Positions 1-10,785 are shown, counted from the first letter of the stretch. The stretch: DNA of 64,000 bases from Sinohyriopsis cumingii (GCA_028554795.2 CM068829.1:131300697-131364696); one strand, 5' to 3'. Notes: generated by a model from the letters alone, not told the origin. A program made the numbers and translations.

Positions 1-117
1 TGTCTGCTTCCATTGTTTGTATCTACAAAACTTGTGGCTGCTTTCAGCCCTAATCAATACATATCAGTAAATAGACAATGCACTGGTATTGTACATGCTG
101 GTAAGAATGAATGACAT

Positions 118-357
118 TTGACCCAGTCATATCAGAGACTTATAAAAATGGTACTAGCAGCTGCCTCACTTGGAACTTAGCATTAAGAGGTTAGTGTTAG
201 GACTGATTGACCTGGTGACAGAATAATGTGACTGGGTAGGGCATGATGCTACATATCTGCAGCATGATGCCCCAGTGCTTGTCATCACTGCAAACTGTCA
301 CACTGAAGATATAGCGATGTGACTGAAAAATTGCTAATGATGAGTTAAAAATTTAAA
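118..357 (+). mobile_element. SINE family A (tRNA-derived), head-less copy
   Basis: The body of a tRNA-derived SINE, starting at the segment that follows the tRNA head in full copies (GTCATA...AGAGACTTATAAAAATGG) and ending with the family's 3' end (GACTGAAAAATTG...TTAAAAAT). Seven other copies occur in the window. This one lacks the A-box/B-box promoter, so it is 5'-truncated. Confidence 0.85.
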
Positions 358-867
358 ACACATTCACATATACACTTAATGTCTTTTCTTCATTTATTTT
401 CATGATTGTTAACTGACACAACATTTGTGGTATTAGTCAATAAAAAACTTAGTAGAGAGTCAGAAATCATTTCATTTCTTTGATGTAATAAGTTTGATAG
501 CTGTTCCAATTAAGAATATTTCCATATATTGGACAGTTTGTTTTCCTTTTATTTATTATTTTCTCACACCAATACTAATTCTAGAGTGACTGCAAGTGAA
601 TTCATACTGGACATGATGACATAGTTAATGGTTCTCACTGCTCGGCTCCTTAAAATGCATTTAGTCTAAACAGTATTAAAAAATTTTTCTCCCTCCTTTC
701 ATCAAGGTATATAGTTAGTAATTATTTTGTTAACCCCAAACTTTTATTTACATTTTTATCCCATCAATAAATGGGTCTTGATTTTGCTCTGTTATATGAT
801 GTCCACGTGAAATTGACCAGAGCTATTTGCGCTTCGAATCCTGACCCACTAATGTTTCTTTTTCATA
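358..867. other. AT-rich spacer, no gene seen
   Basis: No ORF of note, no splice-bounded exon and no inverted repeat was recognised. It ends at the target-site duplication of the transposon at 871. Confidence 0.5.
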
Positions 868-1131
868 TTACACTGGTCAACAGTGAAATCATTACTGACT
901 TGAAAAGGCCCTAATCTGTAGTATTTTGGTGTGCCGAACACGAATATAACCGTGAAAAATTTGTATTGGCTCTCGTTTTGAAGATATTCATATACCTCAT
1001 TTTCTATGTTTCACTGTGTAAATTTCTCCAGTAGGACTGCAGCAACATCCGGAATAATGATGTAACATTGCATAATACCATCATGCTCACATCATCCACA
1101 GTTGATTGCATCATTTTCTGATGCAATGCAA

Positions 1132-1251
1132 TACTAATGCCATGCGGCTGCTGAAGTAAGTTGACGTCAGCAGTGTACTATACATGTGTAGGCCTATTAT
1201 ACTAATGCCAGGCGGCTGCTGAAACTGACGTAAGCAGTGTACTATATAAAG
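1132..1251 (+). promoter_or_regulatory. Transposon promoter: duplicated CRE-like unit plus TATA box
   Basis: A roughly 58-70 bp unit (ACTAATGCCA...GGCTGCTGAA...GACGT.AGCAGTGTACTATA) is present twice, at about 1132-1190 and 1199-1246. The first copy holds a perfect CRE palindrome TGACGTCA (1162-1169); the second has TGACGTAA (1226-1233). A TATATAAAG box follows at 1243-1251, about 115 bp before the ATG, which leaves space for a start site near 1275 and an 80-90 base leader. Confidence 0.6.
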
Positions 1252-1364
1252 CCCAATCAGATAGGTTCAGCATTTAAAATATTTTAGACGTTGTGCGAGA
1301 CAGCTCAAGCTACTGTTACATAAAACTTATTATTTTATCCATTTACGTACAATAAAGAACAGTA

Positions 1365-3053
1365 ATGCCTCGAAAGTGTGTTAATACAGCGGACAATTTT
1401 TGCTATATTTGTGGGGAAGTGACATTTGCCAACCAGAAGAAAAGTATCAATTCTCAAGTGAAGAAGGCATATCATCTTTACTTCGGATGCAAGGTTGGTG
1501 ACCAAGACAAGCCTTGGGCTCCGCATATATGCTGTGCTACATGTACAACACAGCTTTCACAGTGGTTGAATTGCAAAAGGTCATCAATGCCGTTTGCAGT
1601 CCCAATGGTGTGGAGAGAGCCAAGCAACCACCTAAATGACTGTTACTTCTGCTTGGTTCCTCCTCTTTCCGGCGGAATAACGAAGCGAAAGAAGTCGAGA
1701 ATAATCTACCCAAACATTCCGTCTGCATTGAGACCAGTTCCACATGGTGAGGGACTTCCTATTCCAGAACCTCCAGCAGAATATTCTCTTGATTCATCTG
1801 ACGAAGACAAAGGTGAGTCGACCTGTTCTTCTCCTGGTCCATCAGCATGCAGTGATCCAGATTTTCACTGTGGTGCATCATCAACCCCACACAGAATAAC
1901 ACAGGAAGAACTAAATGATCTGATTCGTGATTTGGACTTATCAAAGAACAAGGCAGAATTGCTAGGATCAAGACTCCAACAATGGAATCTTCTAGAAGAA
2001 GATGTCACAATTACTGCATATCGAAAGCGCCACCAGCAATTGGAGCCTTTCTTCAGAAAGGAAAGTAATCTGATATTCTGTTCCGATATTGAGGGCCTCA
2101 TGAATGCTTTAAAAATCACTCATGACCCACAAGAATGGAGACTATTTGTGGACTCTTCGAAACTGAGTCTCAAGGCTGTGCTTTTGCACAATGGAAACAT
2201 TCTTCCATCTATTCCAGTAGCGTATGCTGTCCACATGAAAGAGACATACGATAACTTAAGGCAGCTACTGAATTCCATTGAGTATAACAAGTACAGCTGG
2301 CACCTCTGTGGTGATTTGAAGGTAGTTGCCCTTTTAATGGGACTGCAGCAAGGATATACAAAATACATGTGTTTCTTATGCGAGTGGGATAGCCGAGCAA
2401 GGGAAATGCACTACATGAGGAAGGAATGGACTCACAGGCAGAATGTAGCCATTGGAGAGAAGAATATCCAACACCCAGCTCTGGTTGAGGCTCAGAAAAT
2501 CTTGCTACCACCCCTTCACATCAAACTAGGTTTGATGAAGAACTTCGTGAAAGCCATTGACCGGACTTTGCCAGCATTCCGATACCTGCATGAAAAATTC
2601 CCTCGACTCAGCGAGGCAAAGATTAAAGAGGGAGTTTTTGTGGGTCCTCAGATTCGAGAGCTTTTCAAAGATGACCGGTTCAACAACTTGCTGGAAGGTG
2701 ACGCGAAACAAGCATGGAATGCTTTTCGCCTAGTTTCTACAAACTTCCTCGGAAATGTTAGGGCAGAAAACTATAAGGAACTAGTAGAAGACATGTTGAT
2801 GAAGTATAAGAAACTTGGCTGCAATATGTCTCTAAAGATTCACTTCCTTCATTCCCATTTGGATTTCTTTCCTAGCAACTGTGGTATTGTTAGTGATGAA
2901 CACGGCGAACGTTTTCATCAAGATATCGCAACAATGGAACAAAGATACCAGGGAAAATGGTCCACTACAATGCTGGCTGACTACTGCTGGACACTCCTCA
3001 GAGATGCTCCCGAACAGCTGTACAAGAGACAGGCGAAGAAATCTAAGATGTAG
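1365..3053 (+). CDS. Transposase-like protein with N-terminal zinc finger and DDE-type core
   Basis: A 562-residue intronless ORF centred between the inverted ends, so it is most probably the element's transposase. The N-terminus has paired cysteines at C13/C16 and C57/C60 (a ZAD-like or other C4 finger) and another pair at C93/C96. Residues 135-175 are acidic/serine-rich. The core shows D263 (FVDSS), D317 (CGDLK), a CFLC cysteine pair at 336/339, H385, a histidine pair HSH at 496-498 and the motif DEHGERFHQD at 511-520, where E512 or E515 could be the third acidic residue. Insertion of a C2/H2 module between the second and third acidic residues is typical of the CMC/Transib side of DDE transposases. 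The family appears to me to be multicopy in many invertebrates (memory, not searched). The ATG follows the TATA box with no upstream in-frame alternative. The catalytic triad assignment is inference. A domesticated host gene is less likely because the inverted ends are still present. Confidence 0.8.
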   Translation: MPRKCVNTADNFCYICGEVTFANQKKSINSQVKKAYHLYFGCKVGDQDKPWAPHICCATCTTQLSQWLNCKRSSMPFAVPMVWREPSNHLNDCYFCLVPPLSGGITKRKKSRIIYPNIPSALRPVPHGEGLPIPEPPAEYSLDSSDEDKGESTCSSPGPSACSDPDFHCGASSTPHRITQEELNDLIRDLDLSKNKAELLGSRLQQWNLLEEDVTITAYRKRHQQLEPFFRKESNLIFCSDIEGLMNALKITHDPQEWRLFVDSSKLSLKAVLLHNGNILPSIPVAYAVHMKETYDNLRQLLNSIEYNKYSWHLCGDLKVVALLMGLQQGYTKYMCFLCEWDSRAREMHYMRKEWTHRQNVAIGEKNIQHPALVEAQKILLPPLHIKLGLMKNFVKAIDRTLPAFRYLHEKFPRLSEAKIKEGVFVGPQIRELFKDDRFNNLLEGDAKQAWNAFRLVSTNFLGNVRAENYKELVEDMLMKYKKLGCNMSLKIHFLHSHLDFFPSNCGIVSDEHGERFHQDIATMEQRYQGKWSTTMLADYCWTLLRDAPEQLYKRQAKKSKM

Positions 3054-3273
3054 TCAATGACTTGATTTTTTATAGGTAGGCTATTACAGTTGACCTTTTA
3101 CTATTGGAATGCATTTCGTTATGTAAACATTAATTTCTTGCAGATTACAAAAAAACTAGAGCCAATTTTGCAATTTGACTGTCATATTCGTGTTCAGCAC
3201 ATAAAAATTGATAAGAATTGACTAATTTTATTTCAGTAACATGACTTTTGTAAAAATTTGTTGTCCAGTGTTA

Positions 3274-4170
3274 TCAGCTGTCGTCTGTAGTATCATTTTA
3301 TAGTGAAACTCATCATACGTCTTCGTGAGATGAACATTTATAAAACTTTATTTTCAATATTTGTATTTGAACCGCTCTATTGATGTTACCACTGTTGAAA
3401 ATTATTAATGTTTCCTAAATTCTTTTATGCTGTTCTTGTGGCTGGGAATACATAATAAAAGTTTCAAATGGCTATTATTTTGTTTTTCTCACCTATGCGA
3501 CAGAAAAATCGAGCTGTTTTGCTAACCTTACTTTTCTTATCTCAGTCTAGTCGTCTCAGTCAAGGTGTCTATGCACTCAGAACTACTTTTTAAAAAAGAA
3601 GCCCTTGTTGTCTGCTGCTGTGCCTGACGTAGTTGTTCTAAAATCAAACAACAAAAATATATAAGAAAAAACATAGTAACTTATGTCAATCCATCTTTGA
3701 GAACACACCATACAAAAACATTTTGAGAGAGAGAGACAGTGATACACATGCATACAATGTCGAAATGTTTGATATTATGCTAGTTTGTTCCATACAGCAT
3801 AGTAAATTTTATCCCATCTGCAGGCATTGCTCAGTACATTTTCAGGTCAGCGTCATTAAATGTAGCTAAAGCTACCTAACTAGTTTTAGATACTTCGTGT
3901 GAAACAATATACTGTTTGCAACAATTAATGACACTGACATGACAATTTACTGTGCTACAGATGGGACAAAATTCTCATTGCTGTGTGAAATGAACTATGA
4001 CAGAAAACACTGATCTGTGCACACAGACTATAGACCTATACACTTCATAGCCTCCCAACTCTCTTAACAACTACAGAAAACTTAGTAACAGCCAGAAATG
4101 TGTTAGGTCAAACAAGCTTTATTCTAATTTTGTTAAGCATATCCATTGTGCCCCAGTTGAATCAAAAATA
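3274..4170. other. Spacer, no gene seen
   Basis: Unique-looking AT-rich sequence. A short GA run lies near 3725 and an AATAAAA near 3452, outside the transposon. No supported exon. Confidence 0.45.
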
Positions 4171-4740
4171 TACTTACAATATTTAACGACAAATATTGCA
4201 CTTACCAGCCAGAATGAATCATTTATCCGTCGGCACATAGCCTCTACTACTACAAAAGAAGTGTGGGTCCAGTATCGTTCCATTATTTACAACGTAATTT
4301 TCTAAATCAGATCTGATGAAAATGAAAAATTCTCTTGTAATAAATATTAGTTATTTCTTGTTAATTTCATATAACATTCATATATTAAATGTAATAATAC
4401 TTCAGTACTATGCAACGTTTTATGTTGTTTTTGTGGGTTTTTTTTGGCTCATGCATAACTACTGTGTACTTAGATGACACGGTCACGCCACAGTCCTCGT
4501 ACACGTTTGTATTAATGCACCACGTAAATATTTGCACGTAAACTATTCTTCAAAAGTGAGAAGTTATTTTTTACTTTAAAGGAAATTATTGGGTGAGAAA
4601 AAGAATCTTCGTTGGGTTTTGGACCGAGACTAGGAAATCCCCCTCGGCAAGCCTCGTGGGGAGACAAGTAATGTAACCCCTTGACTGGGATTGCCTTATC
4701 TCGGTCCAAACCCCAACATAGATTCTATGTCTATTTCTCA
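4171..4740. repeat. Dispersed repeat, copy 1, with internal hairpin
   Basis: This segment matches 13560-14615 over several hundred bases (e.g. CAATATTTAAYGACAAATA, TTGTAATAAATATTAGTTAT, GTAACCCCTTGACTG). Near its right end are 19-base inverted arms (4611-4629 and 4699-4717) that pair with one mismatch around a 69-base loop. No coding potential is evident, and it is unlike the two SINE families. Possibly a MITE or a non-autonomous element end. Confidence 0.7.
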
Positions 4741-4765
4741 CTCTGTCTCCATATGTATGTCTCGT

Positions 4766-4798
<33 letters not shown>

Positions 4799-5140
4799 AT
4801 ATATATGTCTATTTTTCTCTCTATCTCTTGCTCTGTCTCTCTTGTTCAATCGAGTGAGAGGCTCTCTCTTGCTCTGTCCCACTTATTCTTTCTATCCGTC
4901 TTCTCCCTGTATAACTTTGTCTTAGGCTTTCTCTGCTTTTCTTGCTTGATATCTCTTGTTCTGTCTCACTCGCTTTCTCACGCTCTCGTTTTCTCTCTTT
5001 CTGTCTCTCGTGCTCTGCGTCTCGCTTCTCTGCACCTGTCTCGCGCTCGCTCTCTTGCTCTGTCTCATGCTTTCTTTCGCTCTGTCTCTCTCGCTGTCTC
5101 GCTCACTGTATCTCTCTGCTATTCTGTTATCTATATTTTG
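4741..5140. repeat. Pyrimidine-rich low-complexity block
   Basis: About 400 bp almost purely C/T on the plus strand, with a perfect (CT)n core at about 4769-4796 and degenerate CTCTGTCTC repeats after it. ORFs here translate into Ser/Leu/Cys-rich low-complexity peptides and are not credited as genes. Confidence 0.85.
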
Positions 5141-5496
5141 AGCGTCTGTGTACTGTATGCTATGTCCTGTTATTTCTAGTGTATGTGCACACTGGTTTTG
5201 GATTTTTTTTTATCCGTATGACCCAAAAAAACATAGTTGACACCAACTCTTCACTAATTCTGTTGCACCTAGGTAAATAAGAGTTCACGCCTTACAAGTG
5301 ATAAGGTGCGTTAACAAACACCGCAAGCACGTACGTTCAGCAAATGACTATCATCCATCCTGTACTCGTATTCTTCATTAGCGACTGTGACCCCCCCCCC
5401 CCCCGGTCATATAAACGCCGGTCACTTCTCTAGCCCGATGGCGACAAAGAACAGTTTTCAATTCAACAGACGGATCATCTCAAAGTCTAAGCCACT

Positions 5497-5700
5497 CAGA
5501 GGCGTAGCTGGGGGGGGGGGGCAGGGGGGTACATATGTCCCCGGGCGCCAAGGTACAGGGGCGCCAAAATGAGGCTTACAACGTTACATTATAATAAGTA
5601 AACAAGGGTAATATTCAAAAATGTGATTAAACTTGGAGGGGGCTGGGGCGCCAATTTTATAGTTCGTCCCCGGGCGCAAAATATCATAGCTACGCCTCTG
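5497..5700. mobile_element. hAT-type MITE with 8-bp target duplication
   Basis: A 204-bp element with inverted ends CAGAGGCGTAGCT / AGCTACGCCTCTG, flanked by an exact 8-bp direct repeat AAGCCACT (5489-5496 and 5701-5708). The interior carries G-runs and three GGGCGC(C) blocks. The 8-bp duplication and CAG-type ends are hallmarks of hAT elements. There is no coding capacity. Confidence 0.85.
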
Positions 5701-5758
5701 AAGCCACTGTATACTAATCATTTACAAATCCTCCCATAAGTAATTATTTACATTTACT

Positions 5759-6086
5759 GTGATGTGATGTGACGTGATTTTTGATTTTTAACGTAGCTTT
5801 TAACAATTTTTCAGTCATATCGCTACGATGTCTGCAATGTGGCAGTTTATAGTGATGTCTAGCACTGGGGCATCATGCCGCAGACATGTAGCATGATGTC
5901 CCACCCAGTCACATTATCCTGACACCAGGCCGACCAGTCTTAACACTAACCTCTTAATGCTGAATGCCAAGCGAGGCAGCTGTTAGTACCATTTTTTAAG
6001 TCTCTGGTATGACTCGGCCGGGGATCGAACCCACGACTTCCCGCATCCGAGACGGACGCTCTAACCACTAGGCCACCGGAGCGGTG
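5759..6086 (-). mobile_element. SINE family A, full length
   Basis: Reverse-oriented full copy. On the minus strand it begins ACCGCTCCGGTGGCCTAGTGG (A box TGGCCTAGTGG) and has the B box GGGTTCGATCC. An exact 12-bp duplication TTTACATTTACT (5747-5758 and 6087-6098) brackets it, so the insertion is well preserved. Confidence 0.92.
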
Positions 6087-6124
6087 TTTACATTTACTAC
6101 TATCGATACAATAAACATCCGATC

Positions 6125-6127
<3 letters not shown>

Positions 6128-6199
<72 letters not shown>
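6128..6199. repeat. (TA)n microsatellite
   Basis: About 36 uninterrupted TA units. The tyrosine/isoleucine ORF across it is an artefact. Confidence 0.97.
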
Positions 6200-6202
<3 letters not shown>

Positions 6203-6519
6203 AGTAACCGATACAAAAAAATTCTTGACAACATCGTATTCCTGAGTCCTATGAGTGTTGACGATGTTAGCAGAAGACAACATTTAATGGTCATTACCTG
6301 TATGTTACGTATTTTTCAATAGGAATTATCATCTGCAGATTAATTGAAATTTTATAAAACAAAAACTTTGCATACGTGTAACTGGTGTGAACACCACCAA
6401 GCAAGTCTAGTACTTGACGTGTCATCAATACTAGGGATACATCTTAGTTCCATATGATTAACTATGATTACAGACTTACCTTTATCCAGCATAGGAAACC
6501 TCTTATGACAAAATCGACA

Positions 6520-8680
6520 TGTGTATCGTAGAACTCCGTTGATCCGTCCACCCGAAACTTCACCAAACACTCATTTCACATTATATGTGGGCTGTGTACA
6601 TACATACAGACGAACCATTTTTAATTAGGCCTCGCCAAGGCTGATCTAGCAAAACAAACCACATGACAAAATTCCACGAGTTACCGAAATATTGATGTAA
6701 CTTCACAGATAACCCTAACCCTAACTCGAAATGACAAAATCCATTTTCCTACACACCCTCTGGACTGATTTTCTTGAAGCAATTACCTATCTATCAGGCT
6801 CCATGAGACATGTATCGTATTGAAAACTGCATCCAGATTACCCCATCCGTTCGTAGGCTATTGACAGAAAACTGTAACCCTAACCCTAACCAATGCTACA
6901 TCGATGGGAAATCACAAGAATCCGAATTTCTCCCAAACTACTAAAAACAATTTTCATGAACCAAGTTCCGATCTTTCGGGCTCCATGAGACAGGTATTGC
7001 TGTAAAAGGTGCATCCAAATCATATTGTCATTGCGTTATTACTAGAAGCACATAACCCTAACACTAAACCTTAACCCTAAGTCACAAGAATCCGATCTTC
7101 TAACGAATGCATCGACCGGTTCTCACCAATGAGGTATTGTTGGATTACTCTCATGAAGACGCACCTTTGGACATAGGTATCATAGAATTCCGACGATCCG
7201 TCCGCTACCTTAGTACCAAACACTCGTTTCACATTATGGGGGCGTTGTAGGTCGCAGACATGCGGACGAACCATCCTTATGTTTGTCTCACCAAGGCAGA
7301 TCTAGCAAAGCAAATCGCATGTTAAAATTCCAAGGCGGTTTCGAGATAATCAGAAAATATTGATATGGCAACTTGGCCATTTTACCTCCAGCACACCGTC
7401 TTCCGGTGCTAGTTTGCAAGACGGGCTTGATTGCAATTTATGTCGTACATGGTCTGTTTTGTCACTCGAATCCAAATAACTCCATAAGTCCTCAAGCTAC
7501 CGTCATAGGCTAGGTGTCTCAGCATGCGTATTTACCGGGCTCATCTGGTTGGGCCAGTGTCAGCAAGCAATTCAAAGGGGTTGCCAAAATATTCACCGAA
7601 AAAGACGTAATTCATCTAAAAATGACTTAGTCAACATTTTATTGGAAAGGTTATAACTTAGCCAAAAAATCAAGCTCTTTATCTCATCAAAGTATTAATA
7701 GATTTATCTCCTTAAGATCCGTCGTTGGATACAGATATCATAAAACTCCGATGATCCGTCTGCTCATTACAATACCAAACACTTTTTTCGCACTATAACG
7801 GGTGCTGCAGTCGCAGAAAGACATACGCACATCTTTACATACGTTTACCCAAGGCAGATCAAGCAAAGCAAACCGCTTGAAAAATTCGCAAGATCTTGGG
7901 AAAATAGTTACTTCATGGGTAACCCTAAATCCTAACACAACATGACAAAAAATTAAATTTTTGCTCCAAAATCTCTCGACCGATTTTCATGAACCAAGTA
8001 CCTATATATCGAGTTCCCTGCGACACGTATTGCAGTGAAAAGACCATAAAAATCGCTGGGTCCATTCTTGCGTATCATCATAAAACTGCATCACTAACCT
8101 TAACCTATGATAATCATAAGGGAAATCACAATAATCGAATTTTCTCCCAAAGCACTTGACCGATTTTCATGAAAGAAATACCTATCTATCGGGCTCTATG
8201 ACACACGTACTGCAGCAAAAAGCGCATTAAAATTGCCGGGTCCATTCGTACGTTATACCAGAAAACCGTAACCCTAACCATAACCTATATAAACATATGG
8301 GAAATCACAAAAATTCAATTTTCTCATAAACCACTAGACCAGTTTTCATGAACGAAATATCTATCTATCGGACTCCATGAGACAAGTATTTCAGTGAATA
8401 CGGTATCCAAAATGGTACTCTCTGTTCGTACGTTATACCAGAAAACCGTAACCCTAACCATAACCTATCTAAACATATCGGAAATCACAAGAATTAAATT
8501 TTCTCATAAACCACTCGACCAATTTTCATGAACGAAATACCTTTTTATCGGACTCCATGAGACAAGTATTTCAGTGAATACGGTATCCAAAATGGTACTC
8601 TGTTCGTACGTTACTACCGGAAAACCGTAACCCTAACCCTGTCACAAGAACACAATTTTCTCACAAATGCCTCAACTGAT
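6520..8680. repeat. Diverged satellite with telomere-like CCCTAA motifs
   Basis: Blocks ending in (A)ACCCTAACCCTAAC-type motifs recur near 6715, 6872, 7051, 7920, 8090, 8268, 8447 and 8627. The last four are spaced 178-180 bp, giving a diverged ~180-bp tandem unit with conserved pieces such as GGAAATCACAAGAAT, TTTTCATGAACGAAATA and GACTCCATGAGACA. A second unit type (GATCCGTC...CCAAACACT...GGCAGATC.AGCAAAGCAAA) appears near 6540, 7190 and 7750, so the block has higher-order structure. No ORF in it is credible. Confidence 0.8.
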
Positions 8681-8699
8681 TTTCATCAGCGATGTATCA

Positions 8700-9330
8700 C
8701 TGGATTCATCTCCTCAATATGCATTTTTACATTATAAATTCTCTACTTGATTATTTCGATTCAAGTCTCTCTGCTTTTACCCCAGTACATAGTTTTTAAC
8801 AAATATCAAAAAGGTGCAAAATACTCTTTATTTTGTCAATGAAAACCTATCAGTGAGTACTTATCTTCTATGCGCGGCATCCTTCACAGGCTTCTGGTTA
8901 TATCAAGGATTAAATAAAAAAAATGACTTCTCTGTTACAACATTTTCTATGTGTCAAACCCTAAGTACATTGTTGAGTTCATCGTGTATACACACTTTCT
9001 AGGCACTTGCACTCATCTCCTGTATTCATATCATCATTATTCCCAATGTTAGATTAAAATACATTGGAAAGCATCCTTACGATTACCAGGGCCCAAATTT
9101 CTGGAAAAGTCTGCCTCTTCAACTTAATCATAATGTACCTGCAACACAATTCAAGAAAGCTCAGAAGAAAACTTACCTTTTCTGCAGTGAATCGACTTGT
9201 GCTATTTTTCACCTGTATTCTTTTTTTAATGCATTTTTGTCACAGTATGTGGTATTTTCCATTGATACATTTATCCAGACTAAAAAAATATTTGGATTTC
9301 AATTATTATTATTATTAGTAGTAGTACTTG
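8700..9330. other. AT-rich spacer, no supported gene
   Basis: Only short ORFs with hydrophobic, codon-random content. An (ATT)n run lies at about 9302-9318. Confidence 0.4.
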
Positions 9331-9334
9331 TGCA

Positions 9335-9450
9335 TACTAGTTACCTCTGTCTGTGTAGGTTTGAGTCTCGGATTCAGCCAATGTGGGTATGGGAGAAAGC
9401 TTGCCAGTAGTTTTTTCTTGGGTTGGTGGTTCTTTCCAGGGTTTTGCATT
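9335..9450 (+). mobile_element. SINE family B fragment
   Basis: Matches the middle of family B (ACCTCTGTCTGTGTAGGTTTGAGTCTCGGATTC... through GGTGGTTCTTTCC). The A-box head and the (CAA)n tail are missing. Confidence 0.8.
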
Positions 9451-9459
9451 GTATGTGTC

Positions 9460-10685
9460 CTTTACATGTTACACTGTTATCATATTTTGTGTACAATAAA
9501 ATTTTTGGTGTTTAACAAGCTCTTAAAAGAACTAATTGGCATCTTGTTTATGTTAAATTTCTATTTAGATTAAAAGAGATTTTTAATATTGGAAGATGAT
9601 TTATGCATCCTTTCAAAACCTCTTCTCTGCTTAACCACTAATGTCATTATTAGAACAATGGTAGCTCACCATGAAGTGTAATAAGTATTTTGAAGGAAAG
9701 ATGTAAGCCTTCTTCTTTAAGTCAATGCAAACACTGATGGGACTGAACTTTGGCCGCATGTGTCCCAGTTAAATATTAATGTTTTACGCAGATGCTGTAA
9801 GAAATATTTAAGAATCTGTCTTCCATGAATCATGTGGACGTTTATGGCAAATTTGTTCCATTAGATGTGTTACATCACACAAACATGGCATTAGTTCTAT
9901 GAAACATTTAGTTCGTTGAATAAATCCTCAAGCCTCTTTCAGTTAACAAATAACCACAATTGCTTGTTCAGCTTGACTGATATTAATGTCATTGTCATTC
10001 ACTTAGTCAACAAATATTTTCTCAATCTTAAATCTGTTAGCATGTAGATTGCTTTCATGTTTCAGTCATTCTCCTGTTCTCACCATGAAAGTAAGTCAGC
10101 ATATATACATTGTTTGAAGCTGCTGAAATAGACAACGTATTTTCCTCAATACAGGACCCGCACTTGGGAGAAGTAGACAGTTACGGTTTCGTAGTTTCAA
10201 CTCAGGGGTGGGGTTGGAAAAGGAGTGTGCTGTTCTTTTAGACATTTCTACATTTGTAACTGTACTCAACTGGAGAGGAAAAAAACCAAATGCAATTATT
10301 CTCTGTGAATTTAGCATGGGAAATTTTTTTTATAGTCATGCATGCCAACTACCAAACAAACATAATGCAAGAAATTATTCTGTCTATGAAGTGCTGGTTG
10401 GGGTGGGGTGGGAATAGAAACAATAATAGTAGAATGATATGCGAGAAGGTAAAGAAATCAGCTGAGGATCTCACTCCAATTAATTCAGAACCCTTTATGC
10501 ACCATAATTCCTATGATATAAATGTAGGAATTGAATAGCGATGGAATATAATGACAGTTACCCAGGTTTCTGTGAGTTATTCGGGTTTCTTTAGCTTTAT
10601 GGGCCTTACGTGTTGGCAATATTAATGAGAGTGTATAAACCCAGAGCTTGTGATGTCTTACAGCAATCAGCCACCAGGGGCCTGT
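9460..10685. other. Spacer, no gene seen
   Basis: Unique AT-rich sequence. Short overlapping ORFs at 10.1-10.5 kb on both strands show no recognisable motif. Confidence 0.4.
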
Positions 10686-10689
10686 TTAT

Positions 10690-10785
10690 AGTGGTGTCAA
10701 GCATTGGGGCATCATGATGTAGACATGTGACATGATATCCCTCTTGGTCACATTACCCTGACACTGGGCAACCAGACCACCAGGG
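10690..10785 (-). mobile_element. SINE family A fragment
   Basis: Contains the family A segment GGGGCATCATG...AGACATGT...CATGAT.TCCC...GTCACATTA.CCTGACAC in reverse orientation. Both ends are missing and it is more diverged than the other copies. Confidence 0.7.

Larger units (their letters stand above)
871..3270 (+). mobile_element. Complete CACTG-ended DNA transposon (CMC/CACTA-like)
   Basis: The element starts CACTGGTCAACA and ends TGTTGTCCAGTG, and is flanked on both sides by TTA (868-870 and 3271-3273), a 3-bp target-site duplication. The inverted ends run about 110 bp each (871-978 and 3155-3270) with strongest identity in the block GAACACGAATAT...TTGGCTCT. Between them lie one promoter and one uninterrupted 562-codon gene. 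CACTG termini with a 2-4 bp duplication are known from the CMC group (CACTA, Mirage, Chapaev). Placement in that group is inference from termini and protein layout. The ends differ at many positions, so this is not a brand-new insertion, yet the ORF has stayed open. Confidence 0.85.

Noticed and set aside
4691..5280. ORFs of 61-162 codons rich in Ser, Leu and Cys
   Set aside because: They arise from the pyrimidine-rich block and overlap each other in several frames.
6520..8680. True telomere
   Set aside because: The CCCTAA motifs are isolated single or double units within a longer satellite, not a continuous array.
9064..9318. 84-codon plus-strand ORF
   Set aside because: It ends in a Tyr run from an (ATT)n microsatellite and has no motif or promoter.
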